Shown piece after piece: positions 43,689 through 53,357 of a DNA stretch of 64,000 nt. Made by a program: the position numbers and the translations under genes. The stretch is taken from NCBI GenBank assembly GCA_022563595.1, contig JADFNB010000012.1, positions 1 through 64,000 of the forward strand, written 5' to 3'. The notes below the pieces were generated by a model that saw only the letters and a program-made list of their open reading frames with translations, did no database searches and was not told where the DNA came from. This DNA comes from Gemmatimonadota bacterium (GTDB lineage Bacteria; Gemmatimonadota; Gemmatimonadetes; Gemmatimonadales; GWC2-71-9). Every line of letters begins with the position of its first letter. Positions within the stretch are counted from its first letter, which is position 1.

Positions 43689-45179
43689 CTAGTTACGACG
43701 TCGCCCGCTCGAACGGCTCGGTGACGTTCGCCGCGGCGCCGACCGCGGTGGCGACGCTGAGCGCCTCGGGGCGCTGGGACGCGCACTCGGCCGCGCTCGA
43801 GCAGGGGTGGCACTCCGGCGTGGCGGCGCGGCGCTACGACTTGGGGGCGCCGGGCGGGCGGAGCGGCTGCGTGGTGTCGATCGGGGACGCGCCTCGCGTC
43901 TGGGTGCGTCGTTGCGTAGTGTACGCCTGCCCGGACGCGCCGCCCGGCGGTCGGAAGCCGGGTGCGGTCGGGATACGTCCCGGCCGCGCGGCGTCTCGCG
44001 AGCGGCCGGCGATGCACGCCTCACCCCATTGGCTGATGTCGAGCGGCGTTCGGGCTGCGCCTCGCGACGCGGCCGGGCCCCAACCGCCGTCCTGCTACGC
44101 CGCGTGGGCACGAGGTGACGGTCGCGCTGAGTGCCGTTAGCCGGCGCGGCCCGACGTGAGGGAGTCGTCCGATCGGCCGGCGTCGCAGAGCTGCGCGTGC
44201 GGCTCACGCGTCGACCGTGGACCGATGCCGGGCTGGTCGGTCTGACCCGTGAAGAGGTCACCGCGCGGCGCGTGGTGCCCCCGCCGGACGCGTAGCTCCT
44301 GCGCCGTGGCTCCACGGTGCGCGGCCGGATTCCCCAACGATCTGCGGAAGACTTGAACGTGTAACGCCGCACGCCGTATGCCCGAGGGCGTGTCACCACC
44401 CCGGTGCGAGGGTACGCACGATAGATCGGACGATACCCCGCGTAGTACCCGCGGTATCCGTAGGCGTCGCCGTAGAAGAAAGGATCATACCAGTACGGGT
44501 CGTAGTAGCCGTAACCGATGCGCCAGTAGTAGGGGCGGTACGAGTAGAACGACCCAAACCCGAAATGGATGCTGAACGCGCTGTAACCGCTCCAATAGTG
44601 CCCGCTGTAGTAGGGCTCGTAGATCGAGGGCCGGTAGCCGTGTCCGTAGTACGCGATGTCACGTCCGACGTCGTACCGCACCAGGTCGTAGTCGAACCGG
44701 CCGTTCCCGACCATTCGCTGCACGAGTGCTGTCAACTCGGCCTCGGCGTCCTCCTCGACGTACCACTCGGCCAGCCCATAGTCCCAGTGATCGCCCAGTA
44801 CGAACTCGTCGAAGCGGAACGGATCGCGTGAGAAAGCTGCGTACACGGCACCCTCACCGGACGTCTCGTACACGGTGAATGCGTGCCGGTCTCCCCGACC
44901 GCGAATCTCATAGTCCCGCGCGCCGCGGACGAAGCCGTCATCCCCCGGATCGAGCGGGAACAACATCCGCACGCGTCCTTCCGGATCCTGGTGAAGCACC
45001 ACGAGATACCCATCCTCGAGGGCCCGCACATAGGTGCGGATCCGGTCCCCTCGTTCGATGTGCCGGCTCTTGTTGAGCCAGACCTTGAGATCCGGATTGG
45101 TGGTGGGCGTCGCCGTTGTCGCGGCGACATTCAGGCTCGTCGCGGGCAACAGTACGGAAAAGATGATGGCCTTCAGCAT
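43689..45179 (-). CDS. DUF4384-type protein with Tyr/Gly-rich middle and Arg-rich tail
   Basis: A 496-residue exported protein. After a signal peptide (LPATSLNVAA), residues about 25-165 match DUF4384: DLKVWLNKSRHIERGDRIRT, EDGYLVVLHQDPEGRVRMLF and a PLDPGDDGFV turn. A Tyr/Gly/Pro-rich stretch follows (SGHYWSGYSAFSIHFG and similar). The last ~226 residues contain about 63 Arg and only one Lys, plus Ser/Pro/Ala, and are surely disordered. The basic tail could bind polyanions such as LPS, DNA or exopolymer, which is inference. ATG 45179 is used because it starts the signal peptide. Confidence 0.75.
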   Translation of the reverse strand: MLKAIIFSVLLPATSLNVAATTATPTTNPDLKVWLNKSRHIERGDRIRTYVRALEDGYLVVLHQDPEGRVRMLFPLDPGDDGFVRGARDYEIRGRGDRHAFTVYETSGEGAVYAAFSRDPFRFDEFVLGDHWDYGLAEWYVEEDAEAELTALVQRMVGNGRFDYDLVRYDVGRDIAYYGHGYRPSIYEPYYSGHYWSGYSAFSIHFGFGSFYSYRPYYWRIGYGYYDPYWYDPFFYGDAYGYRGYYAGYRPIYRAYPRTGVVTRPRAYGVRRYTFKSSADRWGIRPRTVEPRRRSYASGGGTTRRAVTSSRVRPTSPASVHGRRVSRTRSSATPADRTTPSRRAAPANGTQRDRHLVPTRRSRTAVGARPRREAQPERRSTSANGVRRASPAARETPRGRDVSRPHPASDRRAARPGRRTLRNDAPRREARPRSTPRSRSARPAPPSRSAAPPRRSATPARARPSARPSAPRRSASPPRSAPRRTSPSRSSGRRRN

Positions 45180-45434
45180 TGGGACCTCCCGGGCATGAGG
45201 CCGCGCCACGCGCCGGTCAACACCGACGCGGGCACCGGACGCCGCATCCATCCTTACATACACCTGTAAACGTCGTCGTCGCAACGTGCGGCTTCCGCAG
45301 TGCAGTATGGCGATATGTATGCCAAAGGCTAACCTCTTACCGCACGGGCTGTTACGGTATCGCGGCGGGCGCCGTTCCGTCCACTTTCGGGGACAGTCGG
45401 GGTGCCATCCGGGCATGGCACCCGGCCGGCCGGT

Positions 45435-46508
45435 CTAGCGGCCGATCGAGTAGGTCAGCGTGGCGGTGAGCAGCATGTCGTGTTTCTCGATCTCCGGTCG
45501 CGGCGGGCGGTTGTTGATCTCGTTCCGGGAGGCGATGCGAAAACCGAGGCCGTGGAACATCGTGGTCGTGACACTCGCGTCCGAGACGAGTCGATAATCG
45601 GCGAAATCGTTGATCGAAGGTGCCCAGTCGACCGTCCACGCGAACACCGCCGGTCCCAGTGAGTGCTTGAATGCCGCGCCGGCCGCTACGATCCCGGTGG
45701 AACTGGTGCTGTCGAAGGTGAACGCCTCGCGTCGTAGGCCGCCCGAGGCGTAGAAGCGCAGGTCGACCATGTCGCTCGAGAGGATCTGGACACCGATACC
45801 GGCAGTGTAGTTGGATCGCAGGTCGATGTCCTGAAACTCGTCCCGTTCCTGTGCGGTGGTGCCGAACACGAACAGGCGCCTTCTCAAGAAGACGTCCACG
45901 CGGGCGGAGCCGTAATACTTCCCGACCGTCGTCTCGAGATCGCCGCTACCGGGATCGGACTCCTCACGGGCGATCCCCAGCTTGAGCGTAACACGATCCC
46001 TGGGACTCCAGCGTCCCACCTCGACCGTGGCGGCGAGGCTGCGGTTGCGGCTGTTCCCGCTCTTGTTCGAGAATCCCAGATTGGCGGTCGCGCCCCAGAA
46101 GCTTCTGATCGGCGTGAAGTAACCGATGCGGACCGGCACGAGCGCTGCGAGATTGGCCGGGTCGCCCACGGCGGCCAGATCCGCGGGGGTTACCGTTCGG
46201 GTCGAGCCGTCGTCCGCGGCGAGCTGTAGGCGGCCATCGCTGGTGCTCACCCGCGCCGCGACGATGGTCCCGTCAGCGAGCCGTATGCCGATCGGATTGG
46301 CCGTGGTGAAGCTCGTCACCTGACCGGTGGCGATCTTGAGCTGGCCGGCGGCGTGCTTGAAGACCCAAACGCCGCCGTCGATCCCGGTCAAGGTACCGCT
46401 GAGACGATCGCCGTTCTGCAAAACGAGGGTATGTTGTGCGGTCGCCGGTGTTGCGGCGATGGCCGTCAGGCATAGCAACATGCACGCCCATGCGAGCGCT
46501 GGTTTCAC
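45435..46508 (-). CDS. DUF481 outer-membrane protein
   Basis: A 357-residue protein with a signal peptide (cut after TPATAQ), an N-terminal SH3-like part (LQNGDRLSGTLTGIDGGVWVF) and a C-terminal DUF481 barrel with ATANLGFSNKSGNSRNRSL, RSNYTAGIGVQIL and the last strands LLTATLTYSIGR. DUF481 proteins are small beta-barrels of unknown role, often salt- or stress-induced. The GTG at 46508 has AGGAG eight bases upstream. It is monocistronic. Confidence 0.82.
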   Translation of the reverse strand: MKPALAWACMLLCLTAIAATPATAQHTLVLQNGDRLSGTLTGIDGGVWVFKHAAGQLKIATGQVTSFTTANPIGIRLADGTIVAARVSTSDGRLQLAADDGSTRTVTPADLAAVGDPANLAALVPVRIGYFTPIRSFWGATANLGFSNKSGNSRNRSLAATVEVGRWSPRDRVTLKLGIAREESDPGSGDLETTVGKYYGSARVDVFLRRRLFVFGTTAQERDEFQDIDLRSNYTAGIGVQILSSDMVDLRFYASGGLRREAFTFDSTSSTGIVAAGAAFKHSLGPAVFAWTVDWAPSINDFADYRLVSDASVTTTMFHGLGFRIASRNEINNRPPRPEIEKHDMLLTATLTYSIGR

Positions 46509-46615
46509 GGATCTCACTCCTGTCAGGTTGGTAGGCAGACTCAGCCGCTGGAAGACTACATGGATAGCACACATTCGTCAGCCTGAGCGGGACCTCGGCA
46601 TGACAACGCTGGCGC

Positions 46616-47917
46616 TCAGGATGACAGCTCCGTCACCACCCACCAGACACCGACTGAGATGATGGCCCACGGAATGACGTAGCGGATCCAGAGATAGAGT
46701 CGTCTCTCGCCCAGCTCGCGGATCGCGTCGGCGCGGGCGAGCGCCCAGCCTACGGTCACAACGGCGACGAGCGCCCCGAGCGTTTGCATGCCCGATCCGA
46801 AAGTCAGGTCCCAGGGCACGAAGACGCGGAGGTTCACGGTGGGTGGCAGGGAAAAGAGGAACACCGCGCCCGCGGTGAGCCATACCGCGCGGCGCCGGCT
46901 CAGGCGTGTGTTGTCGGTGAGGCCGGCGACCAGTACCTCCAGCGCGGCGACCGCCGAGAGATAGGCGACGCCGGCCAGGCTGGCGAAAAAGAGGAAACCG
47001 AAGAGCGCTCCCGCCGGCATCCTGTCGAACACGGCGGGGAGCGTCTCGAAGATCAGCCGCGGACCTGACCCGGGTTGCCCGCCGAGGGCGAAGACGGCTG
47101 GGATGATCGCGAGACCGGCCAGCAGGCCCGCGGCCGTATCGCCGATCGCGGTCAACGTGGCGTTGAGCCGCAGGTTCTCCCGCTCCCCGAGATACGAGCC
47201 ATAGACGACCATGAACGTGCCGCCCAAGGCGAGCGAGAAAACCGCCTGCCCCATGGCCGCCAGCGCGACCGCCGGCCCGAAACTGCCGGCCTTCACATTG
47301 AAAAGATACCAGCGCACCCCTTCGCCGGCCCCCGGCAGGGTGAGCGCCCGAACGATCAGCACGATCAGCACCGCGAAGAGCGCGGGCGTGATGAATTTGC
47401 TCGTCGCCTCGATCCCGGAGCGAAGGCCGCGCAGCAGCACGACGACACACGCGACGAGGACCAACCCCGTGAAGATCGCCTGGAGCAGAAACGATCGGCC
47501 GGCGAACCCGTCGCTGGGTGGGAGGATAGCGGCGGCATCGAACGGCACGTCCAGCAGGGCCGCCGCGCTTCCCAGCGCGTGGAAGACGACCCACCCGATC
47601 ACGGCGGTGTAGTAGGCCGTCGCCGCCATCACCACCGCGAAGAAGAACCAGCCGATAGGTTTGCCGAACGGCAACCCGGCCTTGGCAAAGGCACCGACGG
47701 TGCCGCGCCGTGTGTGGCGGCCGAGGGTCCATTCGGCGGCGAGCGCCGGGATGCCGACGACGGCCACCACCAGCACGTAGAATCCTACGAAGATGGCGCC
47801 GCCGAACTGTCCCACCATATATGGGAACCGCCACACGTTCCCCAACCCCACCGCCACCCCGATCATCGTGGCGAGAACCCCGAACCGCGACGCGAAGGTC
47901 TCCCGAGTGTCCGGCAT
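46616..47917 (-). CDS. Sodium-dependent transporter, NSS (SNF) family
   Basis: A 433-residue protein with about 11-12 helices. Helix 1 has the family signature GVAVGLGNVWRFPYMVGQFGG. Further family segments are VGIPALAAEWTLGRHTRRG and FSLALGGTFMVVYGSYLGER. The family co-transports Na+ with amino acids or related amines by the LeuT mechanism. The exact substrate is unknown. It is divergent from the TonB receptor gene, with a 96-base shared promoter region. Confidence 0.93.
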   Translation of the reverse strand: MPDTRETFASRFGVLATMIGVAVGLGNVWRFPYMVGQFGGAIFVGFYVLVVAVVGIPALAAEWTLGRHTRRGTVGAFAKAGLPFGKPIGWFFFAVVMAATAYYTAVIGWVVFHALGSAAALLDVPFDAAAILPPSDGFAGRSFLLQAIFTGLVLVACVVVLLRGLRSGIEATSKFITPALFAVLIVLIVRALTLPGAGEGVRWYLFNVKAGSFGPAVALAAMGQAVFSLALGGTFMVVYGSYLGERENLRLNATLTAIGDTAAGLLAGLAIIPAVFALGGQPGSGPRLIFETLPAVFDRMPAGALFGFLFFASLAGVAYLSAVAALEVLVAGLTDNTRLSRRRAVWLTAGAVFLFSLPPTVNLRVFVPWDLTFGSGMQTLGALVAVVTVGWALARADAIRELGERRLYLWIRYVIPWAIISVGVWWVVTELSS

Positions 47918-48013
47918 GCGACCACCCTACAGGCGGGCGGGCCGCGGCGCAACTAACGCCGGTGGCCTGCGGGCTGTCTACTTGTCAGTCCGAATGCCGG
48001 AGGCTCGATCTCG

Positions 48014-50452
48014 ATGACGAGAACCAGGTTGGTGCTAGCGCTCGCCATGCTGGCTGGTCCCAACGCGTGGGCTCAGAGCAAGGAAACAATCCAGGGAGTC
48101 GTGCGGGACGCCGTGAGCGGCGAGACGCTGCCCTATGCCGCGGTCATGGTCAAAGGAACGCGGTTCCACACGACGAGCAACACCGACGGATACTTCGCGC
48201 TGGTGGGGTTGCCGGACACGCTCCTCACGCTCCGCGTGCGGTACCTCGGTTACGAGCCGTTCGACACGACCTTCGCCGCCGGCGCAGGTCTCGGGTTCCT
48301 CCAGATTGACATGCGCCGCTTGCCGGTGGAGCTGGAAGCCGTCTCGGTCGTCGCCGAGAGCTATCGCATGATAGACGTCGCGGACGGAGTGAGTCGAGTC
48401 ACCGTGTCGCCGCGCGATCTAGCGGTCCTGCCGAACATCGGGGAGGCGGACATCTTCCGCGCCCTCCAACTCCTGCCCGGAATCAGCGGGACGAATGAAA
48501 GCTCGTCCGGGTTGTTCGTGCGCGGTGGTACTCCGGACCAGAACCTCGTGCTCCTCGACGGCATGACGGTCTATCACGTCGATCATTTCTTCGGGTTCTT
48601 CAGCGCGTTCAACGCCGAAGCGATCAAGGACGTGCAGGTCTACAAGAGCGCGTTTCCGGCCCGGTACGGCGGCCGTGTAGCGAGCGTGGTGGAACTGACC
48701 GGCAAGACGGGAGACGTGAATCAACCGCGAGTCGGGATTGGCGGGAACCTGCTGAGTGCGAATGCGTCGGTCGAGATCCCGCTTGCCGGCCGGGGAGCGG
48801 TGCTCATATCCGCCCGGCGCTCGTACACGGACATTATCCGTAGTGGGCTCTACAACGACATCTTCGCGCTGTTCGTGGGAGCGGATTCGGCGGCCGTCCA
48901 ACCGTTCGCGGGGCGGGGCGGTGGGCGGGGCGGGGGTGGTGGACGGTTCGGGAATGCCGCGTTCACCACCGTCCAGCCGGACTTTTACTTCTACGACCTC
49001 AATGGCAAGGTGACCTACCGCCCGTCGGATCGTGACGTGCTGTCGCTCAGTCTCTACAACGGACAGGACTACCTCGATGAGTCCCGACTGATCGACCGCG
49101 AGCTGACCTTGGGAACCCTGCCGTCACGCCGGCAGACCAGCGACTTCACCCAGTTCACGGATTGGGGGAACCACGGCGTGAGCGGCAAGTGGGCCCGGCA
49201 GTGGCATCCGCGGTTCTACTCGAATGCGTTGGTAGCGTTTTCGCGTTACTTCAGCGACTACACGCGACAGTCCTTCCTCGAGGTTCGCGACGCCGCTACA
49301 GACTCGATCCTCACCTCGCGGAATTTCGGGACCTTCGAGGAGAACCGCGTTGGCGATCTGACCATCCGGCTCGACAACGAGTGGCAGGTGGCGGGGGCAC
49401 ACAAGATGAGTTTTGGGACGTGGATCACCCGGTCCAACGTGACCTATAACTTCACGCGTGACAACTCGACGACCATACTCGATCGCGATCAGGATGCCCT
49501 GCGGACCGAGGTCTATCTCCAGGATATCTGGCAGATCCACCCCTCGCTCAGCCTGACTGTGGGTGGCCGGGTGGCCCACTACGATCAGACCAGCCGCTAC
49601 TACGTCGAGCCCAGAGCGTCATTCATTCTCGCCGTGAGCGATCGAGTCCGGTTCAAGGGTGCCTTTGGTGACTACCATCAGTTCGTGAATCGAGTGGTTA
49701 ACGAGAACGTCACCGAAGGGGCGCGTGATTTTTGGCTCCTGGCCGACGGTGACCTGGTGGATGTACAGAGCGCCCGACATTACGTCCTTGGCGCCAGCTA
49801 CGAGACACGCGACCTGCTGCTCGACGCCGAAGTCTATCGCAAGAATCTCGACGGGCTGTCCGAGTTCTCACTCCGTTTCCAACGCAACCGGACGGTCGAG
49901 CCGACGAACCTGTTCTTCACCGGTACGGGCACGGCTCGGGGACTCGAATTGCTCGCGCAGCGAAAGCTGGGACGCTTCACGGGGTGGGTGAGTTACACGT
50001 TTGCCGAGATAGAACATCAGTTCCCCGGCCTGAACGACGGGGAGCCCTTTCCCGCCCTGCACGACCAGACGCACGAACTGAAGATGATCGGTACGGTGGG
50101 TGCTGGTCGCTGGAATTTCTCAGCCACCTGGGCACTGGCGTCGGGACGGCCGTACACCGCGCCCGAGTCTGAATACTCGATAGAGCTGCTTGACGGCAGC
50201 ACGCAGAGCTACATCCACGTGGGTGAGAAAAACGACCTGCGCCTGCCGGCCTACCATCGGTTGGACCTCGCGGCACACTATCAGTTCAGCTTCGGGGCAC
50301 TGCGCGGCGACGTCGGTGTGTCGGTCTTCAACCTGTACGATCACCGGAATGTGTGGTACCGGGAATTCGACCTGAGCGAAGCGCCGGTCTTGATCACCGA
50401 CGTCACGTTCCTCGGCCGGACGCCCAACATCTCGGTCCGGTTCACCTATTGA
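48014..50452 (+). CDS. TonB-dependent receptor with carboxypeptidase-like N-domain
   Basis: An 812-residue outer-membrane receptor with signal peptide (PNAWAQ). Residues about 24-110 form a carboxypeptidase-regulatory-like domain (VVRDAVSGETLPYAAVMVKG). The plug follows (VRGGTPDQNLVLLDGMTVYH, SAFPARYGGRVASVVELTGK), then a 22-strand barrel ending RTPNISVRFTY with aromatic C-terminus. It imports a large or scarce nutrient using the proton gradient through TonB. A Gly/Arg-rich loop around residues 300-312 is encoded by a G-run. Seven bases downstream lies a DUF4249 lipoprotein gene, a usual partner of such receptors. Confidence 0.93.
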   Translation: MTRTRLVLALAMLAGPNAWAQSKETIQGVVRDAVSGETLPYAAVMVKGTRFHTTSNTDGYFALVGLPDTLLTLRVRYLGYEPFDTTFAAGAGLGFLQIDMRRLPVELEAVSVVAESYRMIDVADGVSRVTVSPRDLAVLPNIGEADIFRALQLLPGISGTNESSSGLFVRGGTPDQNLVLLDGMTVYHVDHFFGFFSAFNAEAIKDVQVYKSAFPARYGGRVASVVELTGKTGDVNQPRVGIGGNLLSANASVEIPLAGRGAVLISARRSYTDIIRSGLYNDIFALFVGADSAAVQPFAGRGGGRGGGGGRFGNAAFTTVQPDFYFYDLNGKVTYRPSDRDVLSLSLYNGQDYLDESRLIDRELTLGTLPSRRQTSDFTQFTDWGNHGVSGKWARQWHPRFYSNALVAFSRYFSDYTRQSFLEVRDAATDSILTSRNFGTFEENRVGDLTIRLDNEWQVAGAHKMSFGTWITRSNVTYNFTRDNSTTILDRDQDALRTEVYLQDIWQIHPSLSLTVGGRVAHYDQTSRYYVEPRASFILAVSDRVRFKGAFGDYHQFVNRVVNENVTEGARDFWLLADGDLVDVQSARHYVLGASYETRDLLLDAEVYRKNLDGLSEFSLRFQRNRTVEPTNLFFTGTGTARGLELLAQRKLGRFTGWVSYTFAEIEHQFPGLNDGEPFPALHDQTHELKMIGTVGAGRWNFSATWALASGRPYTAPESEYSIELLDGSTQSYIHVGEKNDLRLPAYHRLDLAAHYQFSFGALRGDVGVSVFNLYDHRNVWYREFDLSEAPVLITDVTFLGRTPNISVRFTY

Positions 50453-50459
50453 GGGAGCC

Positions 50460-51299
50460 ATGAAACGGTCTCGCCTGTTCTCGCCCTTGTTGTTGGCGTT
50501 CGCATTTCTTTTCCCCGTCTCCTGCTCCGACGACCCCACGGGGACGACAGCGACGGAACTGCTCGTCATCGAGGCGTTCCTGTTTGCCGGCGAGCCGGTG
50601 CGGGACGTGCGCGTGACCGAGACGATTCCCTTGAGCAGCGAGGACAAGACCCCGGTGCCGATCAACGACGCCGCCGTACGCCTGATCCGTGACGGCGTGG
50701 CCTATGACCTGGTGCCGTCGGGGACCGGCGGCTACTACGAGTACCCCGGCGATCTAGCGGTTGCGGTCGGCGACCGGTTCGCGATCGAGGTCACCTTCCG
50801 CGGGGAGACTGCCACGGGAGAGACCACGGTCCCGCCGCCTCCCAGGGACCTGGTGCTGTCCAGCAGTGTGGTCTACGCGCGGGAATTCGGTCGGGGCAGG
50901 ACTCGAGGTGGAGGCGGTATCAGCGACCCCTCGGAGGAACTTGGCGTCACGTGGTCGAACCCCGATCGGTTGCTGCACTTCGTAGTGGTGGAGAGTATCG
51001 AAGACGATCCGGAGCCGATCATTCCCGATGAGATCCGGCAGCGGATCGGCGGCGGGTTCCGCTTCGTTTCGACACCCACAGACGATGACGCGACGACTAT
51101 CACCGCCGTCACGCTCGAGTTTCTCGGACAGCATCGGCTTCGGGTCTACCGGATCAACGAGGAATACGCACAGCTCTATCAGAATCGGGAGCAGGATTCG
51201 CGTGATCTGAACGAGCCGCCGAGCAACATCCGAAACGGACTCGGCGTCTTCAGCGCGTTCAGCAGCGATAGCGCGTTCTTCACCGTGTTGCGACGCTAG
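50460..51299 (+). CDS. DUF4249 lipoprotein, TonB-receptor partner
   Basis: A 279-residue lipoprotein with signal LAFAFLFPVSC and Cys-21 as lipid site. The mature domain matches DUF4249: TELLVIEAFLFAGEPVRDVR, INDAAVRLIRDG and EVTFRGETATGETTVPPPP. In other phyla these proteins are encoded next to TonB receptors and are thought to sit on the outer-membrane surface and assist substrate capture. It starts 7 bases after the receptor stop with GAGGGAG as ribosome binding site, so the two form an operon. The substrate is unknown. Confidence 0.85.
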   Translation: MKRSRLFSPLLLAFAFLFPVSCSDDPTGTTATELLVIEAFLFAGEPVRDVRVTETIPLSSEDKTPVPINDAAVRLIRDGVAYDLVPSGTGGYYEYPGDLAVAVGDRFAIEVTFRGETATGETTVPPPPRDLVLSSSVVYAREFGRGRTRGGGGISDPSEELGVTWSNPDRLLHFVVVESIEDDPEPIIPDEIRQRIGGGFRFVSTPTDDDATTITAVTLEFLGQHRLRVYRINEEYAQLYQNREQDSRDLNEPPSNIRNGLGVFSAFSSDSAFFTVLRR

Positions 51300-51340
51300 A
51301 GACCGGGGTCGGCACTCGAGCTTTGATCTAGCCCCAGTCG

Positions 51341-51916
51341 ATGGTACCTTGCGTCGTCTCCAGCACGGTATTGGTATCGCTCATCACTCTACGCTACTTC
51401 GCATACGGCTCCAACATGCTGGTCGGGCGTATCCGGCAGCCCGATCGCGCACCGTCGGCGGTGCCGGTCAGCACGGCGTCTTTGCCCGGCTACCAACTCC
51501 ATTTCCACAAGCGCAGCCTGCGGGACGGGTCGGGGAAGTGCAACATCCTCCAGACCCGGCTGTCGGGTGACATAGTACATGGGGTGCTGTACGAGGTCAG
51601 CGGCGGGGATTGCGGCACGCTGGACGTCGCCGAAGGATTCAGGCGGGGGTACCTGCGCAAGGAAGTCAGGGTGCTCTCAACGTCCGGGTGGACCACGGCG
51701 TTCACCTATGTGGCGCAGTATGAGTTCATCAGCGGCGGCTTGAAACCGTTCCACTGGTACAAGGATTTCGTCGTTGCAGGCGCGAACGAGCATGCCCTGC
51801 CGGCTCCCTATGTACGCGGATTGCTGAAGCTGTCGAGCCAGGACGATCCCGACGTGGCGCGCGATGACGCCGCGCGGATGATCCTCGCCGTCGCGACGAA
51901 CGGTTGTAAGGGATAG
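51341..51916 (+). CDS. Gamma-glutamylcyclotransferase-like (AIG2/GGCT) protein
   Basis: A 191-residue protein with the GGCT nucleotide/substrate loop LRYFAYGSNML, then HGVLYEVSGGDCGTLDVAEG, in which the Glu of VAEG corresponds to the catalytic Glu. Enzymes of this fold cyclise gamma-glutamyl groups to 5-oxoproline, but many bacterial members are uncharacterised. The family usually starts just before the YGSN loop, so a TTG near 51371 may be the true start rather than the ATG at 51341. It is convergent with the outer-membrane barrel gene. Confidence 0.85.
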   Translation: MVPCVVSSTVLVSLITLRYFAYGSNMLVGRIRQPDRAPSAVPVSTASLPGYQLHFHKRSLRDGSGKCNILQTRLSGDIVHGVLYEVSGGDCGTLDVAEGFRRGYLRKEVRVLSTSGWTTAFTYVAQYEFISGGLKPFHWYKDFVVAGANEHALPAPYVRGLLKLSSQDDPDVARDDAARMILAVATNGCKG

Positions 51917-51922
51917 ATGCAT

Positions 51923-51954
51923 CTGGCCCCTCTCCCGCCCGGGAGAGGAGCCAG
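51923..51954. terminator. Bidirectional hairpin between convergent genes
   Basis: CTGGC-C-CCTCTCCCG pairs with CGGGAGAGG-A-GCCAG around a two-base loop, a 14-bp stem with one mismatch. It starts seven bases after the GGCT stop and ends 17 bases before the convergent stop at 51972. Confidence 0.7.
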
Positions 51955-51971
51955 AGGATCAAGCCGCGCCG

Positions 51972-53357
51972 CTACCCGATCGGCAGGCTCACCGTGAGCT
52001 GGTGCGTGTGCACCAATGCATCGGCCAGGCTCAGGGCCCCGCCGGGCGCGAGCAGGAATCCCTGGAGGACCGGGACGCCCTGCCGCCTGCTCCGGAGGAA
52101 CGGCTGGCCCCTGCCGATCGTGAGGCGGCCGGCGTAGTGGAGATCGAACTGCGGAAAGCGCACCGTGGCGCCCACCGTCGGCGCCCATTCCAGCCAGTGC
52201 TCCGATTGGCGGCGGACGGTCCCCTGTAGGCGGTCCTGTTGTACCAACCGGTAGTTGACTGAGCGAAGCTCCAGGCCGAGCTGCAACGACGCGGTCCCCA
52301 TGTCCCGATCCGCACCCAAGCGGAAGATCGCGTTGGCGAACGTGAACCGGTTGTCCACCGTCTTGCTCCCCGCTGGTGCGTTGGCCTCCGCCCAGGTATG
52401 CGTGCGGATCGGCTCGAAGATCGCTTCGAGCGCGACCGTCGCCGGGCCGATAACGCGTGTGATCCCGGCACCGATGTTGTAGGCCCAGCTCGTTCCCGGA
52501 CCCGGATCGCGCGCAAGGCCCGACAGATCGTAGTTCGGAATCTTGGGATGCGACTGGAAGTTCCCGGTGAGGATGCCACCGAGCCGCCAATGTTCGCCCA
52601 CTGCCTGCACGTATCCCAGGTGGAGGCCCCAGGTGTTGGTGCGGTCGAGATTCGTCTCGCGGATCGTCTCCGGATCTGCGCTGACGCGGCGGGCCGGGTT
52701 GGCGTAGGTCACGTCATGCGTCATCGAGAGGCGGTCGTGAAAGAAGATCGCTTCCAGGCTGCGATCGCCCCCCAGTTCCGCCAGCATCGCGATGCGGAAG
52801 TCCATGGATGTTCCGGACTGGTCGATCTCGATGCTCCGCGGGTACATGAGCGCCACGCCGTCGACCGCGCTCAGATCGGAGACGAAGGCGCTGGCACCGA
52901 GCGAGACGGTCCCACCGGGCAGGGTCCAGCCGCCAAATCCGTAAGCATAGATGTTGGAGTGGGCTCGGTCGGGCAACGCACCCCAGGCCCGAAAACGTCT
53001 GCCGCTCTCGAGTTGCTGCATGGCAACGCCGCCGCCCCCGAACCACCGGCCGGAGCGGGCGAGCAAGGAGACCGGCAGCGAGAACGTCCTGCCGTGTCCG
53101 CTGGTGATGTCGTAGAAGGTCGGAGACGTAAGGAACCGCAGCGTCGTGATCCGCGCTCCCTTCGCGGGATTGACGAACGGGTCGTGCAGCGGGTCATCGA
53201 TGGCGATCGAGACGCCGCCCATGCCCGCCGTCTGCGAGGGGAAGAGTTGGAACTGATCGCCTGCTGCGACGGGGATGGTCCGGATGCTGATGAGCTGGGC
53301 CGACGTGGCCGCCGGGGCGAGGAGCAGGGCGACGAGAGCGAACAATGCGTCACGCAT
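51972..53357 (-). CDS. Outer-membrane beta-barrel protein, FadL/PorV-like
   Basis: A 461-residue protein with a signal peptide (LLLAPAATSAQ). The N-terminal FPSQTAGMGGVSIAIDDPLH and FVNPAKGARI recall the FadL/PorV/UPF0164 family, in which this segment forms the N-terminal hatch. Amphipathic strands fill the rest. Such proteins transport hydrophobic compounds or serve secretion systems; no partner is adjacent. It is divergent from the Ser/Thr kinase gene, so a shared promoter region of about 260 bases may link their expression. Confidence 0.78.
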   Translation of the reverse strand: MRDALFALVALLLAPAATSAQLISIRTIPVAAGDQFQLFPSQTAGMGGVSIAIDDPLHDPFVNPAKGARITTLRFLTSPTFYDITSGHGRTFSLPVSLLARSGRWFGGGGVAMQQLESGRRFRAWGALPDRAHSNIYAYGFGGWTLPGGTVSLGASAFVSDLSAVDGVALMYPRSIEIDQSGTSMDFRIAMLAELGGDRSLEAIFFHDRLSMTHDVTYANPARRVSADPETIRETNLDRTNTWGLHLGYVQAVGEHWRLGGILTGNFQSHPKIPNYDLSGLARDPGPGTSWAYNIGAGITRVIGPATVALEAIFEPIRTHTWAEANAPAGSKTVDNRFTFANAIFRLGADRDMGTASLQLGLELRSVNYRLVQQDRLQGTVRRQSEHWLEWAPTVGATVRFPQFDLHYAGRLTIGRGQPFLRSRRQGVPVLQGFLLAPGGALSLADALVHTHQLTVSLPIG

